Shown: positions 1 through 13,000 of the stretch, piece by piece
Layout: every line of letters begins with the position of its first letter
Numbering within the stretch: the first letter of the stretch is position 1
The notes under the pieces: generated by a model
The model's database searches: none
Told to the model about the DNA's origin: nothing
What the model saw: the letters and a program-made list of their open reading frames with translations, nothing else
Position numbers and translations under genes: made by a program
Source of the DNA: Ascaris suum
Taxonomy: Eukaryota > Nematoda > Chromadorea > Rhabditida > Ascarididae
Direction: 5' to 3'
NCBI GenBank assembly: GCA_013433145.1
Contig: CM024173.1
Span: 62,001-126,000, forward strand
Length of the DNA: 64,000 nucleotides

Positions 1-262
1 TTCAGACCACTAACAACTTGCATAAAAAAGGCAGATGCAATTCCCCGTACAATTACATTCTCCAGATTGGGAAAAGAAGCAATCTAGATCCCGCTTTAAC
101 TGCTCAACGATTCTGAAGATGACTTATATACCTTCTTTGACAAACCGTTTTTGGTACCTTCAGCTTAAACCTGATCCGATGACTCCATTTCACTTTATCC
201 GACCATCAAGTTGGGGTGGCGGAAGGGATGACGGCAAAAGGAAGAAAGCTGAGTGTTGAGGT

Positions 263-282
263 GGGGGGGGGGGGGAGGGGGG
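263..282. repeat. Poly-G tract, left arm
   Basis: G13, A, G6. The right-arm counterpart is the C-rich tract at 44886-44911, interrupted differently. Confidence 0.95.
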
Positions 283-400
283 AAGGGCTACTTGCGTCCA
301 CTTAAACAGTAAGACCCAAACCTTTTACTAACGTTACAACGCTTAACACAATATCGAAAGAAATGGCTTGGGTGAATCAAAAGGCACTGATGGACTATAC

Positions 401-471
401 CATGTGCAACTCCATTAGAAGAAAAGCTCGCATCATGCGGCAGTGAGCAATCGTCGTCCATAGGCTCATCA
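401..471 (-). CDS. RanBPM acidic linker exon, left-arm copy
   Basis: 71 nt after CCGTTTTCAG, encoding DEPMDDDCSLPHDASFSSNG followed by VAH, with donor CATG|GTATAG. The acidic Asp/Cys-rich content resembles the MEDCDTEMEVD stretch that precedes CRA in RANBP9. It enters in phase 2, which does not match the phase-1 end of the previous exon found, so an exon is missing between them. Confidence 0.55.
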
Positions 472-3400
472 CTGAAAACGGCAAAACTGAAACAAACGAA
501 ACCATACTGTACTCTCAAAGGCTAAAGTGAAAGACAAATAACAGCTCACTACTGGCCAACACAAGAGTTCCAGATAAAGTGCCTAGATCCCTGTCGTACC
601 ATCCATCCAAACAATAAGTGCCAAGTAAGCAAAAAGAATGCTCAAATGTTCTTTCAGAATTCACTTAGCATCGCTTCAAGTGGATGGATCAGCCTCCTTA
701 TTTGCAACAAAACTCGAGCACATCTAAACGTGAAAACGTCCTCATGACCGATGATTACATAGACTTTCCGATTCATGCACTCCTAGAAAGCAAAAAACAA
801 AAGAAAGAAAACACGAATGGAATTGAACAAGCACGAGTGGAATCTACAATAGATGCTTGTCAGACGCACTTCACAGTACCCAACCATCTTAGCAGCCCGC
901 CCAACATACTCCTCAGTGCTACTTCCTCCATCCACCCTATGTAATCAAAAAGGAGATGCAACCAGATCCCCTTGTAGTCGCTGTAAGGAATAACAGGAAA
1001 AGTTGAGATACAGCTTGCGTGCAATAGCCAGGTTAAATCAAGACACGAAAATACTGAGGGTTATGTATACCAGAAGCAAGGTCAACATGAGACGTAAATT
1101 GCTTGTTCATGTAAGCAAATAAATAAACATACTTTTCTGGTGTTAGTAAAGTGCAGCACAATAGGATTCAAAAAGTGACCTGTTTCAGTTTGAAGCATTT
1201 TGACAGGCATGTGACGAAGGAGTGAAATGACCGTGAGCAGTACTGGTTTGAGAAAGACGGATTGATGCTCGACGAGACTGCTGTATGCTCCGCTCTGAAA
1301 TGTCATCTAAATCAGAGCCTCAAATGGGCCTACCCCCTTTCCCCGTCCCTCCTTTCCCTTCGATCGTCCTCCAGTTGAAGAGGTGGAAGTCGCAAGTCGC
1401 AGTCCGATTCACACCTCAGGCCAGAATAAGAATGAAAGTCTTTTTAAAAAGAAGAGAGAAAACGAAGGAGTGAGAGAAACGACTAAAAAAACGTTTTTTC
1501 TTCTCACTTACTGCCATCACCCCTTCGCTGTCAAGGCAATGAAACCACTGGTGTTCAGAACAATTTTTCTTCATCCGCAAACCCCTAGAACTTAGCAAAC
1601 TTGCATTATTTTTCGCAGCAATAGAAGCTCGCTTGAACTGTCACCTCATCAACGTTTCGACCTCACCTTCAAAGGCCACCTTTGCAGGTGGATAACGACT
1701 CGGGAATGCACATCACTATGACATGCTCTTTAAGTTTAAGTTTGCGCAAATCCACGTTTGCAATGCGCATCACAAAGACGTCGTTTCTATATTTGTGCAT
1801 CAACATTATAGCATGTTCCAACTAGCAACAGTCAGGATGGTCGATTTACTCCGAGAAAAATGAGTCACTCCAGTGAGCTGAAATTTTCCACGCTTTTCTT
1901 AAGGTGCCTTGACGCATTTTACACAGTCGAATGCAGAAGTGCACAAAAAGGAGCCCTCCCTCTACAATTTCTACAAGCGACGGGTAAGACAAAAGGCGCT
2001 TAGATTGTTTCATATGTTTCAATGTTTCAATACTTTCAGTGCCTAACTTAATATCGAAACTTGAAAAAAAAATGCCATGCATAGGACCCATAAGAACACT
2101 GCGTGTCAGAATCTCTGACATGCTTTCCAGTCGTTTTGAATTCCCACATAAACAGCTTCAAAAAATCTGCTCTTTCACGTCAATTAAGGAAAGTTGCTTT
2201 CTAAACTATTCGATCCCGAAGATCGCATGTCTAGCGAAATCCGAAACCCGATCAAATGGCTACGTGGAAATTTTGGTGGACTTCACTGGTCGATTAAAAA
2301 AGGTTCTCAACAACTCGTGTAAAACACATAAGTTGAAAAAAACTTCAAACAAGCAGCCACCCGGTGAGATTCTTCATAGAAGCATCTTTTAGGGGCAAAT
2401 TCAAAACTGGAGCCAACGAAGAATTAACCAACTTTCCCTTACTAACGTGCTTAATAGTAATTAGTCTACGTGAGATGCCGTCTTGAAGTCGTAGTTCAGC
2501 CCTAATGAAATAACTGAAAAGTAATTGACATAATCTCTATTGCCGCAAAGAAAAATTCGAACTTCCAATCTCAGAAGAAAAGCTTTCGAAGATGGTAAAA
2601 TTTTTTTCGGGGTACGAATAAGTTCATTAAATTCATCGTAATAACTTCTCTTTTGCAGTTGATTTTCCGGAATTTTTCCATAAGAAAATACTCAAAAATC
2701 TTCTGCTTCAAAGGAAAATGGATTACATTTTTATAGCAGATATCGTAAACCGGCTTGGAAAACTCAGTCTAATTCACGATGAGGAAACAAGTCACTTTTT
2801 AAAGCGAGTTTGAAAGCAAAAAACCCTACCTTGACCACTCCGCCGTTTAAATGGATTCACGACGCCCGCATCGACAGTAGTCCCATTAGAAGCAATTGTG
2901 AAGGACCGGCCAGTTCGAGTAAAAACTTGAGCAAAAGAATCAAAACCTAAACTACTCAATGATAATCACCATCAATCTGTATATAAACACAAATAACTAG
3001 ATCGTATCGACTTCTATGTCTATCTAATGAGAGCTATACTTATAAAAAAGGTACATGGAGGCACAAGTGATAGCAGTATTTCTGTAAAACAGCGGGAGAT
3101 GGTGTGCAGCTGGTACTTCGAACCACTCTCAGATAGAGGGGTCCCCGCTGTTATTATTATGGATTTCCTTCAACTAATCAAGAGCACGTGAAGGCGTTTC
3201 ATAAACGTATAACGATACATCATAAAAAACAACAATGAACTGATAACCTGAGCATGATTTTGGGAGAGGTGCATCCTTAGGCAGTGAGCGGCGGCTCGGG
3301 TTACTTGCAGATGCGGTCGACGCAAGCTGAGATTTAATGTTTCCAGCGGATGAGTTGCACGATGCATCACCGTTTCCTTTAGAAAACGAATTCTAAGCTA

Positions 3401-6400
3401 AATCTCCAAGGGTAAGAACTTTTTTGAGAAAATAACGTCTCGCTTAATGTAGCTGGTTGCAAAGTGGGTAAAAGAGAGCATAAAAAATCATCGGCAAGTG
3501 TGCTCACCCAACAATTCGTCAATTAATCAGTTGTCATTTTATTACACGTTCAGTGCTTCGCAGTCAATTCGATCAGCTCAAGGAATTTGCCCTTGCAAAA
3601 AACTGTGGCATTAGCGCAAGTTTAAGAACAAAGGCTCTTTAGCCTTTTTGAAGTGCTGTAGGATACAGTACGCATAGCGGAATATCAGGTCAAAGAGTTC
3701 CTAAGTTTGCTTCTGATACTAAGATCCTCGAAACAGTTCTGCTGCTTGTTCGAGATGCAGTAAAAATGCAGCGAATGATTAGATGCTTCAAGCTGGAATA
3801 AAAACGATGAGGCAACTTTGCAATATTGAGTCCGAAAAAATGAGAGCCGAAAATGCTTCTTACGACCCTTTCCTATAGTATACATGCTTGGCTTAATGTT
3901 AGCACACCTCGCCTGTTTAACAGCCATCAGGTCATCTTTTTTAAGGTGCTCGATCCCTCTAAACAATCCATTTCTACTCTTACTGCATTCAGCAGCACCC
4001 GAAACGAAGTCAGGCAACATGCCGTCGCCTAAAAACAACAAGAGGAAATGTTGCAACAAAGCAGCCTGCGATTGTGCGCGGAGAGGGAAGCAGACATGGC
4101 ACTATTACATTACTACCTTGGTTAGCATTCAACTCTGAACACCCCACAATTTCAAACACCACAAGCACAGAAGCTTGAAATACGCAGAACTGTACATCTT
4201 TCAATATATCAGGTCTCAAGCCTTTACGATCATTCACCCTCATATGAGAAAGTTACAGTGGTTTTAACTGCGTTAAGTATGAAATATACTGGCAGCCAGT
4301 TCAATAACAACTTTCTGAACTTTCCGTTACTTTATGCCATTATTCAGTCACTATACTACGAGTGCAGCTCGAAAATACTCCACCTTATCCTAAACAACAA
4401 ATGACAATTCGCCTACTTAGCTCTTGTAATTAGTGTTGCAGAAGGAAACGGGGGAAGGGCTTACTTAACTGTCATTAAAACATGAGAATGAATCTCAGTT
4501 TCCACGGGTTAAAGCTGAGGACCTCCGATCTCAAACATTTCAGTCCTAGGTTAACTTCCCAAAACAACTAAAACTTCGAGTTAAAAATTTCCGAGATTAC
4601 AGCCGCTCGAACAAGTTACGCCGCGCAACAACACTACAGCCTACCCCACCTTACACCATCGTAGGTGGCATTTAATGGTTCTTAGTGAACTGAAAATGGC
4701 AAAACGATACATAGTGCACTTAGTCCACCCACTAAGACCGGGATTTGGATGTTTCGATACGTCGAAACTGCGCCATTTCGCATTCTCTATGTGGAGAATT
4801 TAATCACCCTCCTTCTGCAACGATTGCTGACTTTTAGCCCATTAAGAACGAGGACAAACTTTTCGACGGAACGCAAAGACAGCACGATTGAACCTGGAAA
4901 TTTTATGCAAGGAAAGCTTCCTTGCTTTACAGTAAAGCCGCCCCTCCTCCCTCCTCTCCCCCTCCTGCATTAATACACTCTTTTAATGTTTGGAAAAAGA
5001 ATCTCAATGAAGACTTATCTCCGTTAATTGAATGAGTATCTCGACGAACTCTTGGCAGTGGAGCAATAAAGCGAGTTCTTTGTTGCGCGATAGCAAATTC
5101 GGGTACAGCTTCTCAGTGCGAGAGATCGCCTCCCCAACTTTGCCCTCCAGAACAAGTTTCTGCAAGGCTGAAAAATACCGCATTAATTACCAGATGCAAC
5201 AGGTTCGTTACTGCAAACATCTCTCTGACGAACAGGTGCCACGGATAAACTCCTGAATCGGCTCGCGCAATCCGATGGAGGCTCACTGGGGATCAACAAA
5301 ACTAGAGGTTTTCCGCTCTACGAGATGTTAACTAATAACAGTTTTGTTTACCGAGACTGAAAAAATACGAATTGGTAGTTATGACAAAACGACCTATCAT
5401 TGAACTCAGCTACGCGTTCATACTCCCCTCTCTCATGAACCACTCGCAAGCCATGCATGACTAGTTTCTGAACGACCTTGGGACCTGTGCTTGTTGTTCT
5501 CGGTCATGGTAGGAACAGCCTCATCCTTAGTAAAATAAGTGTTGAAATACAGCCCTGCGTACTTTCGAAACTTGAAATCTCCTGCAGCACTCATATGTCA
5601 TGAGATGGAATAACAATGCTGAGAAGCTTTGGTGAAGTAGTGATGAGAGGTAAGACTCGAATCCACACAAAGGCTGATTTCTTACTAGGGATCCCACTTT
5701 CACTGCTGCATCACCGGTCTCAAACAATGGGTCGAGGTTCGTTTCTGACAGTCACCTTGATGTAACGTGTCTTCTCACGACAGTGTTTTTTAACTTTAAC
5801 CTCAAGAACTTCTTTCCAAAGCACAAATAAATTACTCCAAAAAAGTTGTTCATTTTTAGTTGCACTAATTTCTCTTGCGCTGGAGAGCCGCTGCATAAGA
5901 GCGGTACATCACCGACGAACATAACTATTTTCCCATTCGTATTGTGGAGGCACAATGTGCAAAAACCTGTGGTTAAGAATACAGATCCCTGTGGTGAGCC
6001 AAATTTGGTACAACATTCACTAGCAGTTTCGTTCCTGGTGACCTTTTTAACACAAACAGCTTTCTAACATATTTACTACCGTACCTCTTTGACTTTGCCG
6101 TCAGCAGCTTTTAGCAAAAGAAGGACAGCCTTTAACGCACCAATAATTTATCTGAGTATCTAGTTAAGGTACATAGGCAGCTGAACATCCTCAAAAGATT
6201 CGAGAATTCGCTCACATATTTCAGCGGGGGCGCTATGTATGCAAGGGTGATTGCAGTATGCGTGCTTATCATGTTCTCAAGAAACAAGGAACTCCTCGGA
6301 TATCCTTAACATCCCAGTCCAGATTTTATTGAAATCTGATCTCATACAAGTCATCTTTCATAGAAGACTTTCAGAAATATCGTTGTCGTTTAATGACCTC

Positions 6401-7020
6401 AGCGCCGCACTACCGTATGTCACGAAGTAAATTGCCGTATGTCACGAAGAGGATTCCTACAACATCATCCCTTGATGCCAGCACAGGACTCGTTACATTC
6501 GTTTGTAGACGCTACGTGGCTGCTTTCTTTTTCTCCCGTTCCATAGGACAAATTTAAAACACATTAGGCTTCCAAGCGATGACCCGCCTGTTTCAAACAT
6601 ATGCTCAAGGACGGAATCACTATATACTCTGATCAAGCTTATAACGAAATTGTACAGCCTCATGAAATCCTTCGGTTCCTCACCACTTAGCTCGCTCTAA
6701 GATAATTTCCTCACTGTGATGCATTCCTCCACCCATCATACAGTCTCAGAAATTTGTGGTCTTCATTATTAGTGCGTAAACGGAATCAAAATCTCATTCA
6801 TCGTTCGAGCGAAAACAGTGAGCGCTCCATTTACACCACCGAAGCTATCTAAAGAACCGGAAAAGAAAAACAGGCCGGTCACAAGCACAGAACGCCGCAA
6901 TGCTAGATTTTTCCATTCCCGGGTTGTAAAATAGCTCTGAGCCTTCCGTTGAGTCTTCCTGCTTTACTTGTAAAGATATCTGCAGTCGAAACGCCAGAAA
7001 GACGAAGAGCGAATACATTA

Positions 7021-7074
<54 letters not shown>

Positions 7075-10000
7075 TTAACACAATTTTCCAACTGCGTAAA
7101 GCATGTTAGTGCCAACCTATGCCTGCAAAGCACAACAACAAACCTAACCGCAATCTGCTCATAATTCGATCTCCTTGCCATAACTGCAATATTCAGTTTT
7201 TGGAATTGTAGATTCTTTTTTGCTCACTATAAAGTGGCATTAGCCTAAGTTCGCATGTGGTAGTTACAAATCATTCTGCATTCCACTGTACTAAACAGGG
7301 CAACGAACTAACAATATTCAACCTCAGCTCAATACCGCAAAGAAATCGACACTGTTTCCACCGGCGTATTTCTTAACTCCACGAATATTGGACGGTAGAA
7401 TTAAAACTTACTGAAAACTGCATAACAGCCACTTCCTTCCTTTTAGTGATAACACTGGGATGGACAGTGGCTGAAAAAGAAAAACACAGAAAGCTGTAAC
7501 ATCAATGAAAAAAGAAAAAGCGGAAACGAGGTCACAAACGTACCCCTGCGATTTTCCATTGACTCAGCCGACTCCCTTGTGTGGAACTCACTCGGTTGCG
7601 ACTCGTTCGACTTGTGCTGCGTGGCTTTATAGAACGCGTTCAATGATCGACTATAGCCCTCGTGGGCTAACCACGCAGCTATAGCGCTGTAATTTTGGAT
7701 GGTTTATAACTTTCATGCATCACGTAAAAAGAATAGGAACCAAAAAATGCTGAAATATGCTGAAGTATAAAGCTGCTTTCATCACTTACAAAGAGCACAG
7801 GCTTAAAGCTAAACTGTCACTAAGCTAATGAAAAGAAAAGAAAAAGCCTTCCCGCTGAACAGAGTATGTTTTAAACGCGAAAATGGAAGATGTAAACTAA
7901 ACGAAGGTGTTCAGCAGTGAAAGAAAAAGGAGGATACGCCCACAATAAAGGTTAAAAAGCTCACAATGCAACAGTTACAGAGCATCCCAGAATCAAAACA
8001 GTTATGGACTCTCATAACCAATTAATCAGCAGCTATTAAATCAGAGAAGCCCTCTCCTTCTCCACGTATTATAATAGAAGATATCGCCAGGAGTTCCTAG
8101 TGCATTTTTCTGCCAACTCATTTCTATATTTTATGTAATCCGAAATATTATGGAAAGCTCAGTTGAATGGTATTCTCGTACATTTCGTGAAACATGAAAT
8201 TACAAGTATTTGGGTTACAGATGGCAGCTTGCTTGTCTATCACTTGCTTACGTGAATATTTTAGCAAAACTCAGTATATAAAAATGGGTTGCAGAGTAGG
8301 GTTCCCACGAATGCAAACGCTTCGATAGCGCCGGCAGACAAAAAAGAAACTTGTGTTCCATCGAGGATAAAGGACTTTTTCTTTCTATTTCAGAATATGA
8401 CGCTGGCTTCTAAAGTGAAGTCCACATCCCTGCAAACTGCTAGATTTTCTCACAACTTCAGGGAAAATTTTAGGGCAATCTCTGAAACTAACATGCATGA
8501 AAAGTAATAACTTCCAGCGGCCTAATGAATTCTCCCGAAGGTGGACGCTCACAGAAAACTTCAGTGGGGAAATTGGAAATAATAGACTAGCTGGAGATTT
8601 TTCTTGGAGAATTCGAGCAACTGAATGTCTGAAGGAATTTCTTAATGAAGATTTCAGCGCTTCTGTAATTCAGTAGAAATTATGTGCAGCAACAACGAAG
8701 CCGAACTTGACAAGATCAATTTTCGACGTAGGTAACAGAATTCACTTCCACTTCAACTAACACGCTTACCTGAACTAAAATTTAAAGGGGAAATTTCGTT
8801 CTTCAACGCTGTATTGCTTTTTTGAAGATTTTACTGCGAAATGAAACCCCAGAAGAGTTCCACAGCAAAAGGAACAAATGACTGCTCGATTAGAAAGCAT
8901 ATTAGATTCGGGAAGGGAATGCTGAAGTCGTTTTGTGTAGACAAGGACAACGCTTGCCTCAACTATCTCAGAAGTCCGATGTATAACACCACTGAAGTGT
9001 CCAAGTAAATTGACAGCTGGCTAATGTAATCAATATACTTTACGTACTAGTCCAACGCATACATTAGTTAACAGAGCAGAAACGGGTTGAGGAGTTTTCT
9101 GCAGAGTCCGACATCAAAATTCTTCTTTTGCGTTTTAATGTAACGCAATTAGTGAATGCACAAAGAAAACCGCCGTCCAGGTATATGTTCGCAAATGTAA
9201 TTAGGTGTATTTGTTGTGTGAGATTAGAGACAGTAGATGTGCTTTATAAAAACAAATGTTGATAGAACGTGCGTCAGTGAATTCAAAAAACTTGAAGGGG
9301 AGAGTAGAAACGCTGACCTGACATGTCTAGGGGATATGCGGAAATCAAAAGGTCCTTGAAGCTGATTTAAGGTTTAAACAAAAACTGAATTTCGAGACCA
9401 ATTTGCACATCGCTATTCCTCAATACTTCCATGCTCAGTTACCATTTTCTTTCCTACGAATATGAAAATTCCGAAGCACTTAAGTCCGTCTTTATACAGC
9501 TTGGTAAAAAAGCCCCTGTAACCTTTTCAACCAAACAGTCCATCACCTTCAAAATTTCCATGAATTTATCTCTCGTGAGATTCGCATTTGTGGATTTCAA
9601 CAATAAAGAGCATGTGAAATATTATAAAATTATGGCGAAAACCTATGTAATGATTTCTACGACGGGTTTCTACTTGCACATTTCATCGGAAATGATGAAG
9701 TTGAGATGAAATGCAAGCACTTAAATATCAGAAACGATATGGACAAGCACTGCAACTCAAAAAATAAAAAATAAAAACGCATAACACCAACCGCACACAC
9801 ATTAAAAGGCGGATATGAAAAGAAGGCAGCTATAAATACGACCACTTGAAAAGTGTAAAAATCCACTCACTGGTTCATCCAGCTCGTCTTCGCTTGTGGC
9901 AATTCCACTCGATAAACGCAATCGTATGTGTAAGCAATGGCCCCTTAAAATAGATTATCTAAGTCATACAGCTACATTAGGAATAACAATTACAGTAGTT

Positions 10001-13000
10001 AACTCCTACTGCATGCTCAGGGTTAACTATTCCTCTCGTAATCGCCCACTAAAAGAATCAAACTTTTCAATTAACTTTCACATCAGAATAATAAAATTAC
10101 GACTGATGCTTGCGACAAACTTATTCAAGGTCTCTATATAAACATGGTGAGTGAGGGCGGTTAAGGATCCATCTGTCTAAATGCAATGCACAAGCTTATC
10201 CCATTCGTAACCACAGGTTAACTCCTAGCAGAATCCCCTGTTGTAAGGCCCTGAAAAACAAATGCCCTTCCTTACCATAGGCCCTACCCACAAAAGGACT
10301 TACTATCCGCTGCGAGTTTTAGAAACGCTGAAACTCCCCTACATATAAAAATCCAAATAAACGTAATATCCATATAAACAGAGTGAAAGAAGAAGAACAA
10401 AGCGATGAAAAACGTATGCGTTTCTCCCAGCATATATCTCCTCATCAAAAACCGTCAAAAAAAGAACTCCTGGTCTCATAACGTCAACTCAATTAAATGC
10501 GGCATCCATTTGTCACAAAGAGAGGATAAACATGGCATTCAAGTGATCATATCCTATCTACTCGAATATAAGCTCCACCTTCAGCATGAGGTCTGTGTTA
10601 GGATAGGAGCTTCTATCCAACACAGCCCTTCCCCTAGGAACGCAATATTCAAGAAACCTTCCAAGTAATCCCCTACAAATGTTAAGATCTCACACAGCTA
10701 CGCAAGATAAATCTTTTAAGTAAGCGGGAAGATTTCTCCTGTGCAACCTATAAACTTAGGCAGAAAAATTACGGCCGAGCTTACTCCTCCCACCATTTCT
10801 TGAGAACGCAGTGGTGGCATGAAGCCGCAATCAGAATTTCGATCGTGGCTGCGACCGGGTAGAAAGAACATCGAGAAGGAAGACTGAGGAAGAAATAAGA
10901 CAAAAAATGCTTTTTCCCCCAGAGGCTCTTTTCATCTTCCGATTGAGCTGAGGTATCTAATGGGTCCGGATAATGGGAGAAGAAAATTAGCAGTAAAATG
11001 AGAAAAAGGTTAAAAAATATCGATCTCTTTCTCAACAAAGCTTTTTTGAACTTCGATTCATCTGTCAGCACATCCCAAAAAAACCCTCTGGCGTGATTGA
11101 AAACTACAGTCTATACATACTTATACTTAATCAAGTAAAAAACCTAGAAAAGTATGCGCTTTCTCCTCCGCCCCCGAAAAATCACCACAAGAACAAGTCG
11201 CTCTGGCCACTCCCTCTTTTCCGAGGTGTCTGCTCCAACTTTCGCGAATCATAAGGGTAGGCGAGGGAGCGAGGGCAATGATATATAAAATTTTCAAACA
11301 AAATCCAAGGGAGAAATAGCAGAAGCAAACCCTTTACGAAACCTCACTTAAAACTTAGTCGAGTAAGTCTACCTATGCTTAAAAATGGTCAATATTTAAT
11401 TTAGTACACATGTAGCAAATAGAAAATAGGTCATTCTTTATGAGCAGTGCATAAAAAACACTTTGACTTTATGCACTTATTATCCTTGATTCGTTTGCTG
11501 TGCATAACGTTTTTCTCCCGCTAATAAAATATTTTCCTCATATGCAACATGCATCGTGAAAAGCAGTTTTTAATTAGGCTTGTTCACTGCTTACTCTGAA
11601 TCTTCGACATACGGATGGCTATAAAATGCAACAAATGCTGTGAATGAGCACAATGGTAATGCTTCAAGGGTTGTTTATAAATAAACTGAGTCATATGAGC
11701 TTGTTTATTAGTCTGGGTCTATCATATCTTACAAAAGCGCTAAGAAAGCGAAACGACCCCGAGTTTACTAGTCCGGCGATTGAGCAGCATCCTATATGCT
11801 GTATTAAGACCAGAAAATGTAGCTATCAGTTACAGCGGCGGGAATGAAGTGGTAGTGGCGCACTGATCAAGAACACTTGAAAGGAACTATAAGGTCGCAC
11901 ATGCAATACGAGAGAAATTTTCACAGGAATTTCAGAGGAGACAGTGAACAAACATCATCTAGTCTAGTCGTGCTTCCATATACCGTGCAGAAGAAAAAAT
12001 ATTCTGCATGCGACTTGGAGAACAGTACGCAGAGAGCCATTGGATTACTCTTTTAACAGATGAATAGTGCCTGTCCCCCTTTCTTTTACAATTTTTCACC
12101 TATTTTGTCTGTTTTTTTCCCTCCTTTTCACATTAACTTTCAGCGAAAGGTTCCTCCTTTTGCGAATTTGGACGCATATTATGCTCCCCATTCCCAATAC
12201 AGGCGCGGTGGGAGGAGAGAGAAGCCTAGGGAGGAGGGTAGCTCGCGTACTGCCATAAGTGGGAAACGAAAAAATCCATAGAAGAGCAAATGAAACATAC
12301 CTGAATATCTTGCTCGATGTCGTAAATAAAAGGTTTCTGGCCGAGGTTCGTTTCAAGAATTTCTCCGTGCTTCTGGAAGTCCGATCATGGGATATAAGTC
12401 AATAACACTGGCTAGTCCATTGATAGCCGTATCTTAAAAACATTTAGCCCATTTGCAATACTCGTTCTTTACCGTCCTTTGAGCAAATCTCACACAACAC
12501 CTACTTCGTGATACACCCAACTTCAGCGAAAAAACTTCCCACTCGACGACGAAATTAGTAGCCGAAAATCTGCAGTGTAACGAAGGGCACCCACCCATAT
12601 TGGCACAGAAACATTACATCTGTCCAGATCAGAAAACTTTGAAAGCGGAAAGAAAGGAAAAAAGAAACATGATTGTCTTCATTAAGCATCCTCCCACACG
12701 CTCAAAATGAACGTCTTACTCATTCATATTATCTTTCCCCTTAGAGCTTATATATGGAGGAAAACAACAAAAATTCGAACGTCACCTGCAATGTCGTCCA
12801 AATAAACTATGCACCATTGTCTGCATTAGAACAAGAGTTTTTAGTAAACACAGCGGCTTCATTATTCTCTTTGAGAGTGCGCAACAACTGATCCACCATA
12901 GCATTGCACCCACTTAGCAAGAGGCCTTATTGGAAAGCAAACAACCAAGCTAGAAAACGAACGAAGAGACCTTCCCGGAAGAAAAAGAAAACTTGTTGTA

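Larger units (their letters stand above)
1..12922 (+). repeat. Left arm of a ~12.9 kb inverted repeat
   Basis: This segment reappears as its reverse complement at about 32268-45173. Matching landmarks include a G-run (263-282 against 44886-44911), a TA microsatellite (7022-7072 against 38117-38157), a 21-bp tandem duplication (6413-6448 against 38742-38776) and all RanBPM exons in the arm. The inner end is at about 12922, where the match to the right arm stops in CACTTAGCAAGAGG. The outer end lies beyond base 1. The copies differ by scattered substitutions and many one- or two-base indels; I judge them to be well over 90% identical but could not count. Where reading frames can be tested this arm is usually the intact copy. 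Confidence 0.95.

Noticed and set aside
6845..7181. Overlapping open frames with long Tyr-Ile runs (also 37996-38338 and 58764-59164)
   Set aside because: They are translations of TA microsatellites in several frames on both strands, with unrelated ends; not genes.
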